From positions 263,612,925-263,676,924 of the forward strand of contig NC_081415.1 in assembly GCF_030272615.1 (NCBI RefSeq): DNA of 64,000 nt. The letters are read 5' to 3'. The position numbers and the translations under genes were made by a program. Source of the DNA: Cryptomeria japonica. Its lineage: Eukaryota; Streptophyta; Pinopsida; Cupressales; Cupressaceae. Below the pieces are notes generated by a model that did no database searches, was not told the DNA's origin, and worked only from the letters and a program-made list of their open reading frames with translations. Position 1 is the first letter of the stretch. Each line of letters begins with the position of its first letter. Below are positions 59,686 through 64,000 of the stretch, one piece after another.

Positions 59686-60489
59686 CTAAGAAATAAAGTG
59701 TCTGATTGACTGTAGATGTCCTTGTAAACTTCTCATTTGACTAATATTATTTGGAGGTGGCATTTCCTTTATAGCTTGGACCTTCTCAGGATCAACCTCA
59801 ATTCCTTTCCTTGAAATGATGTAACCAAGTAATTTCCCTGATGTCACTCTGAATGCACACTTTTTAGGATTTGGCCAAAGCTTGAGTTTTTCCATTTTAT
59901 CTAGTATGAGGCCTATCTCCTGAATATTTGTGGATCTCTTCATAGTCTTTACTAAGGTGTCATCAACATAGTCTTCCATATTCTTATGCATCATATCATG
60001 AAAGATAGTTGTTACTGCTCTTTGGTAAGTTGCCCCTACATTCTTTAGCCCAAATGGCATGACGTTCCAGCAAAAGGTTCCCCATGCATAGGTGAAAGTT
60101 GTCTTTTCTTGATCTTCAAGAGCTACTTTGATCTTATTATAACAGGAGAATCCATCCATTAATGAGTACATCTCATATCCAGCTATCATATCCATTATCA
60201 TATCAATGTTTGGTAATGGAAAATCATCCTTTAGACAAGCTTCGTTAAGATCTCTAAAATTTGTGTAAACCCTAATAGATTTCTCTACCTTTGATACAGG
60301 TATTATGTTTGATATCCATTCGGCATAGTCTATAGCTCTGATGAATCCAGCTTTTAGTAATTTTTCTAGCTCAACCTTGACTAGAAGTGCCACATGAGGG
60401 TGCATATTACAGAGGTTTTGCTTGACTGGTTTAACTCCTGGTGTAATAGAAAGATGGTGCATGATGAGATCAAGATCCAAGCCTAGCAT
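59686..60489 (-). pseudogene. Reverse transcriptase of the Tat element
   Basis: A 267-codon uninterrupted stretch carries most RT blocks: VKVELEKLLKAGFIRAIDYA, NIIPVSKVEKSIRVYTNFRD, LNEACLKDDFPLPNIDMIMD, SLMDGFSCYNKIKVALEDQE, NVMPFGLKNVGATYQRAVTT and the catalytic YVDDTLVK. LGYIISRKGIEVDPEKVQAI follows. Changes from the usual pattern (YTNFRD for CIDFRD, GFSCYNKI for GFSGYNQI) replace conserved residues. The frame itself continues upstream (LNNLFLEKKINFPWTYFNML) toward the linker at 60748. It synthesises cDNA from element RNA when functional. Confidence 0.92.
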
Positions 60490-61155
60490 ATTAAAGTATG
60501 TCCATGGAAAGTTGATCTTCTTTTCTAAAAAGAGATTGTTGAAATCTTTTAACTCTTCTGCTGATAATGATTGAGCTAAGTGGATGATATGTGGTATCTA
60601 TTGACTCCCAATATTTACTGACTGAGTCGATTCAATCAATATAGAAGACCTTTCCTAGAAGTGACTTGGCAGTATATCAAGTATCTCACCTTCAGGCGCC
60701 TTAGAGAGGTTTTCACCCTTTGGTATGTCCTTTATTTTCTCTATTTTTTATTCTGACACCACCACAATATGGTTTTTGCCATCAGATCTTTTCTTTTTCT
60801 TCTTTTTTAAATTTTTGTGACCAAGATACTTGATATTTGTTTCAGTCATATTCTCACTTTGTTCGTTGGTGGAAGAGTCCATTGGTTCAACTACATTAAG
60901 GTAGTAGGCTAACGTGTAGTCATTGGCAAAGATAGGTACATTCATAGGTTGGTCTTGTAGATTACAATCAATTATTTTAGGATGTACCAAGGATAGAGTT
61001 TGGATAGGTTCAAGGGAGTTCATGGTATGATCATCATAACTACAAACCGAAAAGTTGAGTTCCAGAAGACTACTTTGCATAAATGTCTCGAGACCAGGAA
61101 GAGTTACAACATGATCATTAAAGTCCATATTAATATTTAGTTGATGAAATCCCAT
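60490..61155 (-). pseudogene. Tat Pol linker between G-patch region and RT
   Basis: The minus-strand frame at 61155-60748 (MGFHQLNINMDFNDHVVTLP to KKKKKKRSDGKNHIVVVSE) continues past a stop as EKIKDIPKGENLSKAP and AQSLSAEELKDFNNLFLEKK into RT. It has acidic and Lys-rich patches and no enzymatic motif. It corresponds to the poorly conserved region between protease and RT of long Tat polyproteins. Confidence 0.6.
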
Positions 61156-61428
61156 AGACCTACTTCTAGCATCATTCTCTATGCCAGGTTAGACTACATA
61201 TCATGGTTCGACAGTAACAGGATCAGTAGACAGATTCCCGACATCCGTGATAGAGGAGTTAGAGTCATAAGATGAAGTTTCTGACTCTTCCTCAAGTGAT
61301 TGAGTAAATGTATGTATAGTGTCAATACCTACATCTTTAATGTTGCAAGTTCCTTCATGATTTGGTTCCTTTATCACTTGTATCTGACATACTTCCTGAC
61401 ATAACCTTAATGGTTCTATGAATCTCTT

Positions 61429-62385
61429 TCATCTACTCCATTCAACTTCTTTTGGACTAATGACTGGTTCTGTTTCTGTACCTTCTAATTCTTCTTGTGT
61501 AGTTCTATACCTAATTTGTTCTATCTTATTAGTGGGAGATATAGTAGGTGAATAATTTCCTTGTGTTTTTCTTTCTTTCAGCTTTTGTTCATAGTCTTCT
61601 TGTCTTTTTAGTCTGATTTTTTCTATCTCTGATTGTAGTTTTAAGCGTATCAGCTCTTGTGTGTCATTTGTGATATCACTGGACTCTTCTGGAGTTTCTG
61701 TAATAGATGTATCTGAGAGATGATCTGGACCCCATTCATACTCATTCAAGTCATTTTTTGAATCATCTAGTTGATGTCTACCAGTATATGTGACTAGAAT
61801 TTTTAGTGGTGCAAACAATTCTCTGATTGTTCCTACTTCTTCTCTCATATCCTTTGGGACTTCTACTTCTTGTAGTGTTGTAGCTGATATCATTGGGACT
61901 TGAGTACTAACTATTTCCTCTATCTTGATTAATAGTTCTTCTTGGTCTTTTTTACACTCTTCCTGGGTTTGTTGAGTGTTTACTTCCTGTGTAGTTGAAG
62001 GCTGTGTCTTTTTCTTCCACTTAGACTTAGAAGCATGTTTTTGGTCTAATATTTTTCCTGGATTGTATCGCATTCCATCTTTATCATTTGTAGACTTTGT
62101 TTGCAGTTGAATAGGTTCAATGATACCTTCTTGATGTTTTCCCAAAGGACCGGTACCTAAATATCCCATGTGTTGAATCATTTTGTAGCCTGGACCATGT
62201 TGTGTTGAGGAAATCTCACAATGTCGTACTTCTTTGTTTTCACTATCTTCCTTGAAAAGACATTTAAGAACAACGTCCTCTTCTATTTCATCTACAAGGG
62301 AAGTAGAAGATCGTACAAAAATACCATCATATATGACATTTGGAGTTGAAATTTGTGTCCTCATAGCCTCTGATGGTTTGTCCAA
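61429..62385 (-). pseudogene. Tat Pol segment with a G-patch motif
   Basis: A 318-codon frame. Residues about 60-105 read GPGYKMIQHMGYLGTGPLGK followed by HQEGIIEPIQLQ, matching the G-patch (GxGxxxxxxMGYxGxGxLGxxxxGxxEPI) that follows the protease in many plant Ty3/gypsy elements and some retroviruses. G-patches bind RNA or helicases. The rest is Glu/Lys/Gln-rich and probably unstructured (RLKLQSEIEKIRLKRQEDYE). Stops divide it from the protease at 62497. Confidence 0.75.
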
Positions 62386-62496
62386 CTATTTTGGTGATGG
62401 AGGAAGAGAGATTAATGAGAGTACTGGTTCTATCTTGTAGCCATCCATGCTAGTATTTGTGATTTTCAATTTCTTTTCTAAATCCTTCATCAAGGT

Positions 62497-62960
62497 TTAT
62501 GAACTTTTAGCTGTAGAGGCTTCTCTATTATGAGGCACAAAGGTATCAGCACTCTTTATTAATGCATTATAGGGGTAGTTTGTATCAGTAGAAATACTAA
62601 CTTCAACTCTATTATAAGGAAATTTTAAGCACTGATAATATGTAGATGGTATTGCCTTCATTTCGTGAATCCATGACCTACTTTGTAAGATGTTGTATGA
62701 TAGAGGAAGATGAAGCACTTGAAAAATAACATCTCTTTCTACAGGTCCTACCCTAATTGGTAATAGTACCAAACCTTTAGAGGTTCTTTCTTCTTCATCA
62801 TAAGCTTAGATTGTTATTTTCTTAGCCAGATCAATGACATTTTCAGAAAATCCCAGTTGTGTAAACAAATTGTAGGTACAAATATTCAACCCAGATCCTC
62901 CATCTATAAAAACACGTTTAACTTGGTGTTTATGGATCATAGCTTCAATGTGCAATGGTT
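62497..62960 (-). pseudogene. Tat aspartic protease region
   Basis: Near 62925-62890 the minus strand reads KRVFIDGGSGLNICTYNLFT, in which DGGSG is the Tat-type active site. LPIRVGPVERDVIFQVLHLP and YNILQSRSWIHEMKAIPSTY follow at 62772-62600 (usual LLGRPWIHxxxAVPSTxHQ). A stop lies between the two parts near 62808. It cuts the polyprotein into mature units when functional. Confidence 0.82.
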
Positions 62961-63215
62961 GGTTATGTGGGTGATTTAGTTCAAGTTGTCATCTTCTTCA
63001 AAGAAAGTGAGATAATGAGGTGAAGTTAGGTGACCCACCATAGATTGAAATCAATCGATATCTAATTTTTTTGGGATATTAGTGGTGAGAAATGTTTTGT
63101 CTAGGATATCTTTATGAGCAGAAGAGATTTTTAGCAATTCAAAGATGGAGATTTGAGCATTTGTTCTTTTCAATTGTTTGACAATGCTATAGCTAGGAGA
63201 TGATGATGAAGCCAG

Positions 63216-64000
63216 CTATTTGGATTTAGTCATAATTGTATTTGTTTGTCTGTTTGAGGCAATTGGTAGTTTTGATGTTGTTTGAACAGGAGTTGAGGAA
63301 CTAGCTCCTTGGAGAGTAACCTTCTTTTGGGAATGGGTCATAGCATTTTCATTTTGTGATTCAGTTTGTTTATCTTTAATTATGATAACATTGCAATACT
63401 CAGGTTGGGAAGACTCAATCATGTTGATCACATTGTCATTGTTAGTATAGGTGTAGTTTACTTTGGCACCTCCTTTTGATTTTAAGGAATCACCTTGTTC
63501 ATAAACAGGTAATGGATATTTAAAAGCTTTGTGATCATAATTAGTTGTGTGATTTCCAAAAACAATTTTACCAGCGTCGATGAGATCTTGAATCGCATGT
63601 TTGAGCTTCATGCAATTGTTTGTGTTATGAACTTTGTTTTGATGGTATTCACAATATTCATTTTCTCTCCACCATTTTGGTTTGACTTCTGGATCATATG
63701 GTTTAGATTTGTTTGGTAATATTATTAGATCATTTGCCAGTAAAGTTTTAAAAGCTGATTCGTATGATTTTTTGAGAGGAGTGAAGTCACATTTAGGTTT
63801 CAAAAGCCAAGGTTTCTCTTTAAACCACTCTTTTACTTTCTTCGGAGGATTTTTTGTTGCAGTTTCAGCTGCTTTGAGTGCTTGGGTGCCACTAGCCAAG
63901 TTAAATATCATGGGTTTTGAGTTTGTTTTAACAATGTCTACTACTCCATCATTAACATTGTTTCTATTGTTGTCTTTGCCATATTTCCAATATTTGTTCT
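63216..64000 (-). pseudogene. Tat Gag C-terminal part, open at the window edge
   Basis: The frame is open from 64000 to 63216 (partial; the start is beyond the window). It contains the zinc-knuckle-like motif CEYHQNKVHNTNNC with LKHAIQDLIDAGKI after it, the standard C-x2-H-x5-H-x4-C signature of Tat/Athila Gag. After the TAG at 63218-63216 the protein would continue as SIFELLKISSAHKDILDKTF, a conserved block ahead of the protease. It packages element RNA when functional. Only one stop separates Gag from that block. Confidence 0.82.

Larger units (their letters stand above)
3260..64000 (-). mobile_element. Ty3/gypsy Tat-lineage retrotransposon, decayed, split by a CACTA insertion, running off the window
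   Basis: The minus-strand coding remnants at 64000-57353 are in the order gag, protease, G-patch region, RT, RNase H, second RNase H, integrase. The second RNase H after the normal one is the established hallmark of the Tat lineage (Ogre, Retand, Grande types). A minus-strand 3' LTR with polypurine tract lies at 3260-4471. If the CACTA element (5652-53569) and one ACT are removed, the pol end, an opposite-strand PMD gene, a repeat-rich spacer and this LTR become one continuous unit of about 13 kb within the window. The 5' LTR would lie beyond 64000. Linking the two halves rests on their orientation and on the CACTA target duplication. GACTA at 3255-3259 is the left target-site candidate, whose partner is out of sight. 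Confidence 0.72.

Overview
The window reads as intergenic DNA of a large-genome land plant. There is no prokaryotic gene organisation. Almost every base can be assigned to plant transposable elements: Ty1/copia, Ty3/gypsy chromovirus and Tat types, a CACTA (En/Spm) DNA transposon and an L1-type LINE. Primer-binding sites match plant initiator-tRNA-Met, and introns in the transposase genes are bounded by GT/AG. Very long LTRs (2.8-4.3 kb) and deep nesting with little sign of purging would suit a gymnosperm or similar giant genome. That is inference; the sequence does not prove the taxon. I found no ordinary host gene, tRNA, rRNA or CRISPR array.

The window can be read as insertions within insertions. 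(1) At the left edge, 8-1176 is an LTR of a minus-strand copia element whose body lies outside the window. (2) A plus-strand L1-like LINE (about 1286-3256) keeps ORF1 and the start of ORF2, then stops abruptly at 3256-3259. (3) From 3260 to beyond 64000 lies a decayed minus-strand Ty3/gypsy element of the Tat lineage. Its gag, protease, G-patch, RT, RNase H, second RNase H and integrase remnants run from 64000 down to 57353, and its 3' LTR with polypurine tract is at 3260-4471. Between pol and the LTR it carries an opposite-strand plant mobile domain (PMD) gene, with a TATA box near 5485 and its main exon at 54029-55840. (4) This Tat element is split by a huge CACTA transposon, 5652-53569, with matching terminal inverted repeats and an ACT target duplication on each side. 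Its own DNA is about 19 kb and carries, on the minus strand, a Tnp2 transposase pseudogene (42008 to about 36190) and a Transposase_24-type gene (about 35400 to 27290) that includes a SET-domain-like exon.

(5) Five LTR elements later entered the CACTA element. They are a 4.28-kb solo LTR (7863-12142, TSD TCATG); a chromodomain-bearing Ty3/gypsy element with 3.5-kb LTRs (15280-27230); a 4.26-kb solo LTR (28075-32336, TSD TGAGA); a 2.8-kb minus-strand solo LTR (37463-40280, TSD ATACT); and a pol-less copia element (43545-49178, TSD CACAT) carrying a Gag remnant and an additional unidentified coiled-coil ORF.

The chromovirus is the youngest-looking and nearly intact coding unit. It has one stop codon inside RT and a Glu-to-Lys change at the third integrase catalytic position. 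The older Tat integrase has the same Glu-to-Lys change. Everything else is broken by stops, many of them TAG or TAA at likely former glutamine codons, as expected for long-methylated, deaminating repeats. No protein in the window is likely to be functional as it stands, but the nesting order gives a clear relative chronology.
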